A stretch of 64,000 nt of DNA, from positions 1 to 64,000 of the forward strand of contig NZ_FOEF01000031.1 in the NCBI RefSeq assembly GCF_900110575.1. The letters run 5' to 3'. This DNA is from Amycolatopsis saalfeldensis. Its GTDB lineage: Bacteria > Actinomycetota > Actinomycetes > Mycobacteriales > Pseudonocardiaceae. Both the position numbers and the translations under genes were made by a program. How positions within the stretch are numbered: the stretch's first letter is position 1; the number at the start of each line of letters is the position of its first letter. Shown one piece after another: positions 17,046-24,675 of this stretch. Below the pieces are notes generated by a model. It did no database searches and was not told the origin of the DNA. It saw only the letters and a program-made list of their open reading frames with translations.

Positions 17046-17498
17046 GGACCATCCCCGCTCGAGCGGAAAACTCCACTGGTGCCGCGGTGGCGAGCGCAGT
17101 CGATGCGGGACCATCTCCGTTCGTGTGGGGAACCGGATCTAGCCGTCCGAGCTGGTGACCGCACGGGATCACCCCCGCTCGCGCGGGGAGAACGGTAACG
17201 GTGCATGAGGACGGCCCACTTCGTTTGGATCACCCCCGCTCGCGCGGGGAGAACCTAGAACGGGGCGCCGGAGACGACGTCCCACGCGGATCACCCCCGC
17301 TCGCGCGGGGAGAACGAGGTTGTGCAGCAGCCGCAACATCGCGCCGAGGGATCACCCCCGCTCGCGCGGGGAGAACAGACCACGTGGTCACCCATTTCGC
17401 TACAACGCAGGATCACCCCCGCTCGCGCGGGGAGAACACGAGCGACGCTGTTGCGGCTCACCTTCACCGCGGATCACCCCCGCTCGCGCGGGGAGAAC
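17046..17498 (-). CRISPR. CRISPR array 2, type I-E repeat, 8 repeats
   Basis: Repeats start at 17046, 17108, 17166, 17227, 17288, 17349, 17410 and 17471. The last six are identical 28-mers (begin GGATCACC, end GGGGAGAAC), spaced exactly 61 bp with 33-bp spacers. The first two are 26-bp degenerate copies, so the left end is the oldest. The leader is on the right (from 17499), hence transcription on the minus strand, the same direction as array 1. The repeat differs from array 1 by T instead of C at position 4. Confidence 0.97.
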
Positions 17499-17640
17499 GC
17501 TTCGTGAACTGGGACTTTACGCGTTGGAGGGCTGGTTTTCATTCACTTTCGAAGGTGCGTTGTCGGTTGGGGGGAGACGCTGCCGGCTCTGGCGGCAGTT
17601 GGGCCGCAGCCACCGCCACCACGATTCGGATTGCGAGGAC
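17499..17640 (-). promoter_or_regulatory. CRISPR leader of array 2
   Basis: 54 bases (17500-17553) are identical to the leader of array 1, with weaker similarity to about 17640 including the CACCGCCACCACGATTCGGAT block. It abuts the youngest repeat. Leader identity means that one adaptation machinery and one promoter type served both arrays. Confidence 0.8.
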
Positions 17641-17696
17641 GAACTCCTGATCTGAGCTGGACACGCGGGCCAGGCCGCGCGGTTGAGCGTTGCGCA

Positions 17697-17726
17697 GGTG
17701 GTCTGTGCGAAGGCACGCAGACCACC
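17697..17726 (-). terminator. hairpin terminator of the acetyltransferase gene
   Basis: GGTGGTCTGTGC and GCACGCAGACCACC form a stem with one small bulge and a short loop, 4 bases beyond the stop codon of the minus-strand gene ending at 17730. No T-tract follows. Confidence 0.6.
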
Positions 17727-17729
17727 GCG

Positions 17730-18389
17730 CTAGAGACCTTCACCGTTTACGATCTTCATGTGCGAGCAGTAGCGCGGCTTGCCAAGGCTCATTGAATCGG
17801 CGGGGTGCTGGGATGCCCAGAACGCTCGCGCGCTCGCCGAGCTGTCGACCTTCGTCGTCGACCACTGGAATCCTGGGCCGCGCGCGAGCACGGCGGCGAC
17901 CAGGAGCGTGCCGATACGCCGGCGACGGTAGGTGTCGTCCACGCGGATCTGCTCGATGACGCCGCACTGGTCGGTGCCGCACATCTGGACGTCGATGTCC
18001 GCGACGCTGCTTCCGTGGATTTGTAGCGCGATGTAGCCGACGCCGGCGGGCTGGTCCGGTGGATGCGCGACCAGCTCGACGATCGGGCGGTGGTACTTCG
18101 GCGGCACATCGACGCGACGAACCTTGGTGTGGTCGAGAGGGAACCAGCCAGGCCGGTCGAGCCGGAGTTCGGTGCACAGGTTGCACAGCGCGGCATCCAG
18201 GTCCAGGACGTGGTAGTACGACAAAGTTTGACCAGCGAGGCCGAGCAAGTGGCCGTTCAGACACCGTGTGTGAGGGCCTGGGGAGCGAAAGGGATAGCCG
18301 GGGTCCGGGGAGGTACCGACCGTACCTAGCTCGATCACGCGTTCGAGTATGTGAGGTATCGAACGGACTAGTCCAGGGATGGAACTCAC
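17730..18389 (-). CDS. GNAT-family N-acetyltransferase
   Basis: 219 residues with GTG start; the exact start is unsure because no good ribosome site is seen. The C-terminal half is a GNAT fold: VGYIALQIHG strand, then IEQIRVDDTYRRRRIGTLLVAAVL, which contains the acetyl-CoA pyrophosphate loop (R-x-x-x-x-G-x-x-L), and the closing strand with SARAFWASQHP. The N-terminal 90 residues contain two CxxC-like pairs (CNLC and earlier Cys) and a pterin-unrelated helical section seen in small actinobacterial GNAT proteins. Substrate is unknown. It sits next to CRISPR array 2, without operon partners. Confidence 0.7.
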   Translation of the reverse strand: MSSIPGLVRSIPHILERVIELGTVGTSPDPGYPFRSPGPHTRCLNGHLLGLAGQTLSYYHVLDLDAALCNLCTELRLDRPGWFPLDHTKVRRVDVPPKYHRPIVELVAHPPDQPAGVGYIALQIHGSSVADIDVQMCGTDQCGVIEQIRVDDTYRRRRIGTLLVAAVLARGPGFQWSTTKVDSSASARAFWASQHPADSMSLGKPRYCSHMKIVNGEGL

Positions 18390-18834
18390 CTGGGTGAGCC
18401 CGACCGGACGCCACCGGGAAAGACAGCTGAAGACGACGCTCGCCCGGAATGTGACTTCTGGCCGCTACGCTCGACCACGCGGGCTTGGCGCATCCCTCCC
18501 CCTCGTGCGCTGAGCCCGCCCTACCTGCCGGAAACTGCTTTACGCTGCTCCGTTGCGCTCGTCGGCCAGCGGGCGAGATCGCCGACATTGGACCCGTTCG
18601 TCAGTCGTTGTCGTGCTCGATGGTGACGTTGATGAGCAGGCCGCTGCGTGGCGATAGGGCCTGCCTCCGGCACGAACTGCGCTGCTCTGCGGTAGTCCAG
18701 GGCGGTCACGCTCGTGTTCACGGCTTCGCCGTGGCGAGGTCGGCATCCCTCTCTCTTGACCACCTCGTCGTGGAAGTGGGAAGTGGTCTGACGAATACTC
18801 CATCCGCACCGGATTCGCATGGCACCATGCCGGT
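18390..18834. other. noncoding gap between divergent genes
   Basis: 445 bases between the acetyltransferase and the first gene of the ESX-associated cluster. Frames here lack protein-like composition and no hairpin with a long stem was seen. It presumably holds both promoters. Confidence 0.3.
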
Positions 18835-19185
18835 GTGGGTGAGACGGAGCACGCCGGAGCAGGCGACGCCAGCCCGATGACGTTCGGTGACTACCTTCGG
18901 CTGTATGTGGTGTGGGCGCAGGAAGCAGCGGGCGTTCTTGCCGACGCCGCTGACTTGTACGGCAAGCTGGCCGACCGCGGCATGTCTGGTCTCGCCGATC
19001 GACGTGACGAAACAAGGCGTGCGATCGAGTACATGGAGCAGGTCGCCGGCGTGAACGCCGCCCAGGGCATCGCCCACGACGAGATGATGGCCGCCGGCGG
19101 ATCGGGGAACTCCCGCGCGTACGTCGAGTACGAGGCCATGACCCGCCGTCACCAGGCGTTATTGCCCAAGGACGCTTTGGGCTGA
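18835..19185 (+). CDS. small helical protein of the ESX-associated cluster
   Basis: 116 residues, GTG start. It begins MGETEHAGAGDASPMTFGDY and is predicted almost wholly helical, with LADAADLYGKLADRG and a Met-rich end segment (HDEMMAAGG). It is the first gene of a same-strand group continuing with a WXG-like protein, a DUF3558 lipoprotein, a PPE-like protein and EspG. Size and helical content fit an ESX-associated substrate or partner, but the W-x-G turn is absent. Function is not recognised. Confidence 0.55.
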   Translation: MGETEHAGAGDASPMTFGDYLRLYVVWAQEAAGVLADAADLYGKLADRGMSGLADRRDETRRAIEYMEQVAGVNAAQGIAHDEMMAAGGSGNSRAYVEYEAMTRRHQALLPKDALG

Positions 19186-19308
19186 CGATCACGTTTCCCC
19201 GAAAGTAGCTCCCGCTCGGTGATCAGTCCGCTACTGTCATCATTTGCAGACAGTCTGTGGGTGGACCGTTCTGCAGCGTTAACGGGTGTCACCAGAGGGG
19301 TAGATCCA

Positions 19309-19770
19309 GTGTCTCAACCTGTGGCCGGGCCGAACTGGCTCGAAGGGCTCGACTTCGCCATCATCGGCCAGCAACCCGCCGGGGGCGGTGGAGGTGCGTC
19401 CGGCGGGGGCGCTGCACAGTCGGGGCCGGGCTTCGCCATGAGCACCGACGAAGCACGGAACATGCTTGTCGTGGCCAAACGCGTCCGCGACAAGTACAGC
19501 GATATGCGTCGGAAAGCGCTGGACGCGCTTCGGATGAACCCGCCGGCGGATGAGCCGGGTAGCAATGGCTACAACAAGCTCATGGTGGGTGAAGACCACA
19601 ACAGCGGAGTGCTCGGCGGAGGCAGAGATCAGGTCGAGCTTGCGTACAACTATGCGACTCAGCTGGCCTCCCGACTGGAGCAGGCACTCGGGATCACCGA
19701 GTCGTCGGACGCAGAGGCGGCAGTCGACGTCAAGAACATGACACCGGGCGAGGGCAAGGGATTCGCGTGA
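19309..19770 (+). CDS. WXG100-like helical protein, ESX-associated
   Basis: 153 residues. The GTG at 19309 is chosen because GAGGGG lies 10 bases upstream; a longer frame from 19219 adds residues without a ribosome site. N-terminal Gly-rich linker (residues 25-45), then two helices: FAMSTDEARNMLVVAKRVRDKYSDM and a second ending LASRLEQALGITES. The hairpin of two helices and the short loop around NPPADEPGSNGY resemble WXG100/PE-like secreted proteins. It overlaps the next lipoprotein gene by 4 bp, so the two are co-translated. Confidence 0.55.
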   Translation: MSQPVAGPNWLEGLDFAIIGQQPAGGGGGASGGGAAQSGPGFAMSTDEARNMLVVAKRVRDKYSDMRRKALDALRMNPPADEPGSNGYNKLMVGEDHNSGVLGGGRDQVELAYNYATQLASRLEQALGITESSDAEAAVDVKNMTPGEGKGFA

Positions 19771-20387
19771 AGAGTTCCCGAGTGCTGGCGGCGTTCGCCG
19801 GCATGATTGTGACCGTTGCTGTGACTGCAGGATGCTCTGGGAAACCGGCCGCTGCCCCCACGAATACTCCGTCGTCGTCGCCCACCGGCGAGACGTTGCC
19901 GCACAGCGGCGCCCCCAAGGTTGAGCACCCGCTCCCGGAGTCCGTGCTCTCCGGTGATCCCTGCCAGGGCGCCTTGACCCCGGACCAGCTCCAACAGATC
20001 CTCGGCACGGCACCACAAGGGGAGCCTGACTCCACAGCTGGCCTTGGCCCAAGCTGCGACTGGCATGCCGACGCTAGTGTCTCGGTGAGTTACGTGACAC
20101 AAGATCACCAGGGTCTCAGCGCCGTGTACAAGAACACCAAGCCGCAGGCGGCAGTATGGCGAGTTCTTCCGCTGATCCAAGGTTTTCCGGCCGTCGGATA
20201 CGTCGACAAAGCGGGAGCGAACTCTGGTGACATCTGCCAGGTGGGTGTCGGTGTTGCCGATGATCTCTCGTTCGGTGCGACGTTGCAGCTGAGCCTGGCC
20301 AGAAAGGGCAGTGCTGATCCGTGTGACCTGGCGGCGCGGGTGGCGGACATGGTGGTCACCAACCTGCGGCAGAAAGCGGGTTCGTGA
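19767..20387 (+). CDS. DUF3558 lipoprotein
   Basis: 206 residues, GTG start overlapping the preceding stop. The lipoprotein signal with lipobox VTAGCSG (Cys 23) is followed by a Pro/Ser/Thr linker and a compact domain: GDPCQGALTPDQLQQILG, then GPSCDWHADASVSVSY and a third Cys pair (ICQVGV, DPCDLA). DUF3558 lipoproteins are common beside ESX-related genes in Pseudonocardiaceae and mycobacteria and are anchored outside the membrane. The biochemical role of the family is unknown. Confidence 0.8.
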   Translation: MKSSRVLAAFAGMIVTVAVTAGCSGKPAAAPTNTPSSSPTGETLPHSGAPKVEHPLPESVLSGDPCQGALTPDQLQQILGTAPQGEPDSTAGLGPSCDWHADASVSVSYVTQDHQGLSAVYKNTKPQAAVWRVLPLIQGFPAVGYVDKAGANSGDICQVGVGVADDLSFGATLQLSLARKGSADPCDLAARVADMVVTNLRQKAGS

Positions 20388-21715
20388 TGGGTATGTTCGA
20401 TTGGGTCGGCGACGGCGTGAAGTGGCTCAACGACCGGGTCAACGATGTCGAGGATTGGGCCTCGGACGTGTGGCACGGGAATACCGGTGATCAGGCGGTC
20501 CCGGCACCAGAACTGGTCCAGAAAGTTCTGGCCAGCAAGGGTGCCACCGAGTGGCATCAAGGCGCGGCCTCGCTCGGCGAGATCGCGAAGGACCATGACG
20601 AGGCCAGTTCGGACGTGCAACAGCTGAGCACCGGCCTGGAATCGGTGTGGACCGGGGGCGGGGCTTATGCGGCCCAGGCGAGGATCCGGCCGTTGGGCGA
20701 TGCTTCTTCTGCCGCCGGGCAGACCTATACCGGCAATGCGCAGAATCTGACGGATGTGGCGCATGGGTTCGATGAGATGAAGGCTGCGTTGCAGCCGATG
20801 CCGAATACCCCACCGCACAAGGACTTCCTCGACGTGGCCACGCCGTGGGACACCGACACCGAGGACCAGATCAACAGCTACAACAAGCAGGTACAAGAGA
20901 ATCTGGACCGCTATCGTGGTTACGCGCAGCAGGCACAGGTCAGCGGTCAGGGCCTGAAGACCGATTACGGCCAGCTGAGCACCTTCGATGGCCAGGTCAC
21001 GATTACTCCGCAGGATCCCGCCACCTCGCACTCGCAGCACACGTCGACCGGCGGGACGAACGGGCATTCGTCGGCACGATCGGATTTCACCGGCACGGGC
21101 GGCGTGGCACACACACCACTCGAAGGTAGTTCCGTGTCGAACGGGCACACCCCGCCTGCCGGATACACGCCGCCGGGCGAGACTCCTGGGACAGGCGGTC
21201 ACTCCGGCGGAAGCGGTACCCAGACTGCGGGCTACGTTCCACCGTCGTTGCCTGAACCGCGGCCTGGTTCGATGCCACCGCTGCCGGTGCCGGGGTCCTC
21301 CCCGGGTTCCGGGGGCGGTTCGTCGTGGTCTCCCGGGCTGGGTGGTGGGTTCGTGCCCGGCGGGTTCGGTTCCGGTGGTTCGTCGTCCGGATCTGGTGGA
21401 GTTGGTGGGCCTGCCGGTCGTGGGCTGTCCGGCGGGCCTGGTGGTGGTGCGCAGTCCGGTGCCGGCGAGGAAGGTGCCATGCGCGGTTCGGGGGGCTCGG
21501 CCGCGGGGCGTGGCGCCGCCGGTGGGCGCGGTGCCTCGGGCATGGGCGGCATGGGTGCGGCCGGCGGCAAGGGCAAAGGCGAGGACGACAAGGAACACCA
21601 GCGCAAGTACGGCCTGGACGATGATTCCGCGTTCAGCCTGACCGACGATGACGGCGGCAAGCTGCTGGATCCGCGGACCGGGTTGCCACCCACGCCCCCG
21701 ACCATCGGGGGCTGA
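20384..21715 (+). CDS. PPE/WXG-like ESX substrate with Gly/Pro-rich tail
   Basis: 443 residues. GTG 20384 overlaps the previous stop; ATG 20387 is an equally good start. Residues 1-180 are helical with a WTGGGA turn (near residue 90), like the W-x-G hairpin of ESX substrates. Residues 215-400 are a low-complexity Gly/Ser/Pro-rich arm (repeats of SGGSG and PAGRG type) and the end is acidic (DDDSAFSLTDDDGG). Directly downstream is EspG, the dedicated chaperone of PPE-type substrates, supporting secretion by an ESX system. The core ESX ATPases and membrane proteins are not in this window. Confidence 0.7.
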   Translation: MMGMFDWVGDGVKWLNDRVNDVEDWASDVWHGNTGDQAVPAPELVQKVLASKGATEWHQGAASLGEIAKDHDEASSDVQQLSTGLESVWTGGGAYAAQARIRPLGDASSAAGQTYTGNAQNLTDVAHGFDEMKAALQPMPNTPPHKDFLDVATPWDTDTEDQINSYNKQVQENLDRYRGYAQQAQVSGQGLKTDYGQLSTFDGQVTITPQDPATSHSQHTSTGGTNGHSSARSDFTGTGGVAHTPLEGSSVSNGHTPPAGYTPPGETPGTGGHSGGSGTQTAGYVPPSLPEPRPGSMPPLPVPGSSPGSGGGSSWSPGLGGGFVPGGFGSGGSSSGSGGVGGPAGRGLSGGPGGGAQSGAGEEGAMRGSGGSAAGRGAAGGRGASGMGGMGAAGGKGKGEDDKEHQRKYGLDDDSAFSLTDDDGGKLLDPRTGLPPTPPTIGG

Positions 21716-21723
21716 ACACGCCG

Positions 21724-22497
21724 GTGAGCATCATCGATCGGCCGGTGCGGATGCCCCGGCCCGTGTTCCTCATGTCCTGGGAGCTGGCCGGGCTCGGTGA
21801 GCTCCCGGTCGTGGTCGAACCGGACCAGACTTACCGGACCGACGACGCCACGGCCACGTTCCGGCAGCGTGTCCTCGACACGCTGGCCGGGCTCGGACTG
21901 GCTTTCGCCGATGGTGTGCTCGTTCCGGAGTATCGGGCCGCGCTCGGGGTTCTCGCGACGGCTCGGCGCGAGGTGTACTGCTGGAGCAACCTCCGTTATG
22001 GCGGCGAGCAGGACAGCGGGGCGATCCTGACCGCCGAGGCCGGGCGGGACGCGGTCCGGCTGATCACCGATCACGAGGCGGTCCAGCTCGACGCCGTCCG
22101 GCCGCGGGACGTGGTCGAGAGCCTGGTGGATGCGCTTCCGACCCGTTCTCCGGCCAGGATCCGGCCGTTGTGCGTGCCGAAGGCGCACTACGACGATGCC
22201 GGTCGCGACTACGGTGCCGATGACCCGCTCACCGAGGTCTCCGAGCAGGCCGACGAATTGCGTCGCCTGATGCGTGCCGACCGGGACGCGGTTCACCAGC
22301 TCTACGCCGCGACCCGCGACGGCACCGGGGATCGCATCCGCAGTACGCCGCTGTCCGCCATCGACTTCACCCGTGAGGGCCGGGTCTTGAGTTTCGTCAA
22401 TGACGGTCCGGATGGCCACCCGCAGGTCAATCTCTATCCCGGCCACCGCATCCATCTGGTCGACGCACTCACCCTCACCCTCGGCGCGCTCGGGTAG
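21724..22497 (+). CDS. espG: EspG-family ESX secretion chaperone
   Basis: 257 residues, GTG start 8 bases after the preceding gene. The EspG fold is recognised from FLMSWELAGLGELPVVV near the N-terminus, the central helix pair and the strand-rich end FTREGRVLSFVNDGPDG followed by the NLYPG block. EspG proteins bind the tip of PE-PPE-type substrate dimers in the cytosol and keep them soluble for the ESX machine. Its position right after the WXG/PPE-like gene fits this role. A strong terminator follows. Confidence 0.85.
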   Translation: MSIIDRPVRMPRPVFLMSWELAGLGELPVVVEPDQTYRTDDATATFRQRVLDTLAGLGLAFADGVLVPEYRAALGVLATARREVYCWSNLRYGGEQDSGAILTAEAGRDAVRLITDHEAVQLDAVRPRDVVESLVDALPTRSPARIRPLCVPKAHYDDAGRDYGADDPLTEVSEQADELRRLMRADRDAVHQLYAATRDGTGDRIRSTPLSAIDFTREGRVLSFVNDGPDGHPQVNLYPGHRIHLVDALTLTLGALG

Positions 22498-22512
22498 TGG
22501 CAGGTTAACCAG

Positions 22513-22547
22513 TTCCGGCAGGCACGGGTTGACCGTGCCTGCCGGAA
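22513..22547 (+). terminator. strong hairpin terminator after espG
   Basis: TTCCGGCAGGCACGG (22513-22527) and CCGTGCCTGCCGGAA (22533-22547) make a perfect 15-bp stem with a 5-base loop, 16 bases after the espG stop. It can serve both this operon and, in reverse, the minus-strand operon ending at 22626. Confidence 0.9.
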
Positions 22548-22625
22548 TGGCCCGGCCACCCTGTCTGGGTTGTCGCAGAGGGGGGAGATGCGACGACGGG
22601 ATGGCCAAACTCGGGGGACGGGCAC

Positions 22626-23480
22626 CTAGAACACGGGGGCCCGGACAGACTTGGTGGCGAGGTCTTCGATGATCATGGCTGATTCGAGTGGTGTCTTGGC
22701 CACCTTGTCGAGTCGTTCGATGATGCCGCTGTACTCGCCGCCGTGGTCGGGGAGGAACGATCCGGCGCCGTGGTGGGAGAAGTAGGCGACGGTCGCCAGG
22801 GGCGTGGCGAAGAGGGTGACGGGGCCGGACAATCCAGGGTGCCAGCCGATGTTGTCGGGCACGATGCGCACGGTGGTCCTGTGCGAGGTCGCCGCAAGGT
22901 CATCGAGGAACCCGATTTGACGACCCATGATCTCGGGTGAGCCGACGGGTTCGGTGAGGGCGGCTGCGCCGATGAAGGCCGTGACCGGCGTAGCGTCACG
23001 GCCAATGATGACTTTGCCGCTGTCCGTGCTGATGGTCGCGAGCCGACGGGCATCCTTGGTGGCGAAGCCCTGGGCGACGAGAACAGCCTCGGAGTAGTCC
23101 GGGATTCGCAGGATGTCTGGCAACAGCAGGGGATGCCAGACGTTGATGTTGTCGGCTAGCGCTTCGCAATCGCGCGTGGTCGCCAGATGGTCGCGGTTGG
23201 CCTGAATCCCGAAGGCAACCGTGCCTGGGCCGGAGGCGCGGGCAAGATTCGTGATCCGCTGTTTTTCGTCCCCGACGACGCCGAGTGCGCCCAGGATGCT
23301 GCCTACGTCCACCAGGTGAGGTGCGCGTGAACCGTATTCCCAGTTGGAGATCAGTCCCGGGCTGACCCCGATCCGCCGCCCCAATTCCCGGACCCCGAAT
23401 TTGGCCTTCTCTCGGGCCGCGCGAAGCGCGATGCTCAGGAACAGGTTCTGCGGTGGCCTCTTCTCCTTCGCATTGCTCAC
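22626..23480 (-). CDS. XRE regulator with DUF5753 domain
   Basis: 284 residues, GTG start overlapping the stop of a 32-codon gene. Residues 18-75 form an HTH_XRE domain (LRAAREKAKFGVRELGRRIG, SPGLISNWEYG). Residues 95-275 are the DUF5753 sensor-like domain with the typical LLLPDILRIPDYSEAVL and FLDDLAATSHRTTVRIVPD segments. Such proteins are abundant in Streptomyces and Pseudonocardiaceae and often pair with DUF397 proteins, which are missing here. Instead three small genes precede it in one operon. The regulated target is unknown. Confidence 0.85.
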   Translation of the reverse strand: MSNAKEKRPPQNLFLSIALRAAREKAKFGVRELGRRIGVSPGLISNWEYGSRAPHLVDVGSILGALGVVGDEKQRITNLARASGPGTVAFGIQANRDHLATTRDCEALADNINVWHPLLLPDILRIPDYSEAVLVAQGFATKDARRLATISTDSGKVIIGRDATPVTAFIGAAALTEPVGSPEIMGRQIGFLDDLAATSHRTTVRIVPDNIGWHPGLSGPVTLFATPLATVAYFSHHGAGSFLPDHGGEYSGIIERLDKVAKTPLESAMIIEDLATKSVRAPVF

Positions 23481-23575
23481 GTTCTTTGTCCTTGCTCGTC
23501 CGGGTCCGTGATGATCTCGCCGGTATCAGGGTCGGTGTCGGTTTCGGTGCCGTCGTCACAGATCCACCAGCCCAT
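23477..23575 (-). CDS. 32-residue acidic small protein
   Basis: ATG at 23575 follows AAAGGAGCCGGGCG. The peptide starts MGWWICDDGTETDTD and ends QGQRT, overlapping the XRE gene by GTGA. It also overlaps the end of the 85-residue gene by 20 bases. The good ribosome site and coupling on both sides argue that it is translated. It is Asp/Thr-rich with a WWIC N-terminus. No family is known. Confidence 0.55.
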   Translation of the reverse strand: MGWWICDDGTETDTDPDTGEIITDPDEQGQRT

Positions 23576-23813
23576 CGCCCGGCTCCTTTCCGGTGCAGCC
23601 GGGCCAGCGGCACCATCCTGATCCCACCTTCTTCTGGACCATGTCCTTGTGGAATTGGCTCGGGTAGGGCTGCCCCTCCATGCATTGAGGCGTCACCCAT
23701 ACCACCTCCGGATCGTCAAGATCCCGCTTGCGGAAGTAGTGCACGACTGGCTGGAACCTGCCGGTGAGTCGTGGCACGTAGGTCGCGGTTTCGTCGTAGG
23801 GCCACAAGGTCAT
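23556..23813 (-). CDS. 85-residue Cys-containing protein, unknown function
   Basis: Starts MTLWPYDETATYVPRL at 23813 behind GGAG, with an ATGA overlap to the gene upstream. The C-terminal part has CMEG, WCRWPGC and TGKEP, a possible metal site or small zinc knuckle. It is part of a four-gene minus-strand operon (96-, 85- and 32-residue proteins, then an XRE regulator). No function is recognised. Confidence 0.6.
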   Translation of the reverse strand: MTLWPYDETATYVPRLTGRFQPVVHYFRKRDLDDPEVVWVTPQCMEGQPYPSQFHKDMVQKKVGSGWCRWPGCTGKEPGDGLVDL

Positions 23814-24100
23814 CGAGGACTCCTGCTCGTAGGCCTGGCTCGGGGGACCAGGCCCGGGTGGTGTGGCGAGATCTCGTAGCCATGGGAGCTGCAGTACTCC
23901 AGGTCGCAGTACGGGCACTGCGTTGTCACCCTGTGCGCGGTTCGTTCGCTCAGCGGCACGAACGCGGCCACCGCGGTCTCCCCGCACAGCATCGTGATTT
24001 CCTCGCCCGGCGCTGGAACGGCCGACGGCTGGGTCAGGTGCCACACGTCGTCGACCACAGGACGCATCACCGTCAGGTCGATGTAGATCAGCGCTGTCAT
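23810..24100 (-). CDS. 96-residue zinc-ribbon-like protein
   Basis: Starts MTALIYIDLTVMRPVVDD. A Pro-rich linker, one early Cys (TMLCGETAV) and a C-terminal CPYCDLEYCSSHG cluster suggest a zinc-binding knuckle. It is the first gene of the operon ending in the XRE regulator, and its stop overlaps the next start by 4 bp. It may act with the regulator or be its target, but this is only context. Confidence 0.6.
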   Translation of the reverse strand: MTALIYIDLTVMRPVVDDVWHLTQPSAVPAPGEEITMLCGETAVAAFVPLSERTAHRVTTQCPYCDLEYCSSHGYEISPHHPGLVPRARPTSRSPR

Positions 24101-24133
24101 CGCAGCCCACTCCTAAGGAACGCGACATTGAAG

Positions 24134-24487
24134 CTATCCGGCGAATTCACGGACGTCGGCCGAGGTTGACCGGGGTAAGACGCTAGCCAGTGCAAGGGCC
24201 CTGTGGCCGATTCGCTGGAGATCGGCGCTCGCGCATCGGGTGGCGAGATCCATCTTCCTTCCGCCTCTCAACGCTGGCGTACGGGCTTGTGGCGGCCGTC
24301 CGGGGGGCTCGTGGAGTCCTTTAAGGACTCGACTCAACAACTCCTTTTCCGGTGCGCCCGGAACCGGACGAGTCGGGCCTATGGCGGCGTGCCGCTGCGG
24401 TAGTGAATAACCGACTCCGAGGCTCCCTGCCCCAGTATCGGCCTTCTGGGCAGTAGGAAACGTCTCAGTAAACTGTGTGACCTCCAT
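24134..24487 (-). CDS. basic protein of unknown function
   Basis: 117 residues; ATG at 24487 stands 5 bases after a perfect AAGGAGG, which decides the start over the longer frame. The protein begins MEVTQFTETFPTAQ and is Arg/Pro-rich, with no membrane segments or cysteine clusters beyond one. It is transcribed divergently from the XRE regulator at 24676, sharing an upstream region of about 190 bases, so it may be controlled by that regulator. Composition is not typical of a conserved enzyme, so a spurious call is possible. Confidence 0.45.
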   Translation of the reverse strand: MEVTQFTETFPTAQKADTGAGSLGVGYSLPQRHAAIGPTRPVPGAPEKELLSRVLKGLHEPPGRPPQARTPALRGGRKMDLATRCASADLQRIGHRALALASVLPRSTSADVREFAG

Positions 24488-24675
24488 GCCTGCCTCCTTT
24501 CGGCAGTGGCGCATCGCTGGGGTGTTATTCAAGTCAACAAGCAGCGAGCAGCGAGATCAACGGCGTCCTGACTGCTTCTTGACTGCGTTGTGACTGCACG
24601 AGGCGACGCCTGCCCCTGGATAGTGGCGCAGAAGCGCTTGAGCTGCGATGATGGTCCCTGTTGAGGGGGTGCGTG

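Noticed and set aside
17201..17655. Frames running through CRISPR array 2 (repeating DHPRSRGEN-like units)
   Set aside because: Periodic translation of the repeats, not a repeat protein.
20105..22608. Long minus-strand frames opposite the DUF3558, PPE-like and espG genes
   Set aside because: The plus-strand genes are in a normal operon with family matches; the minus frames are Arg/Pro shadows.
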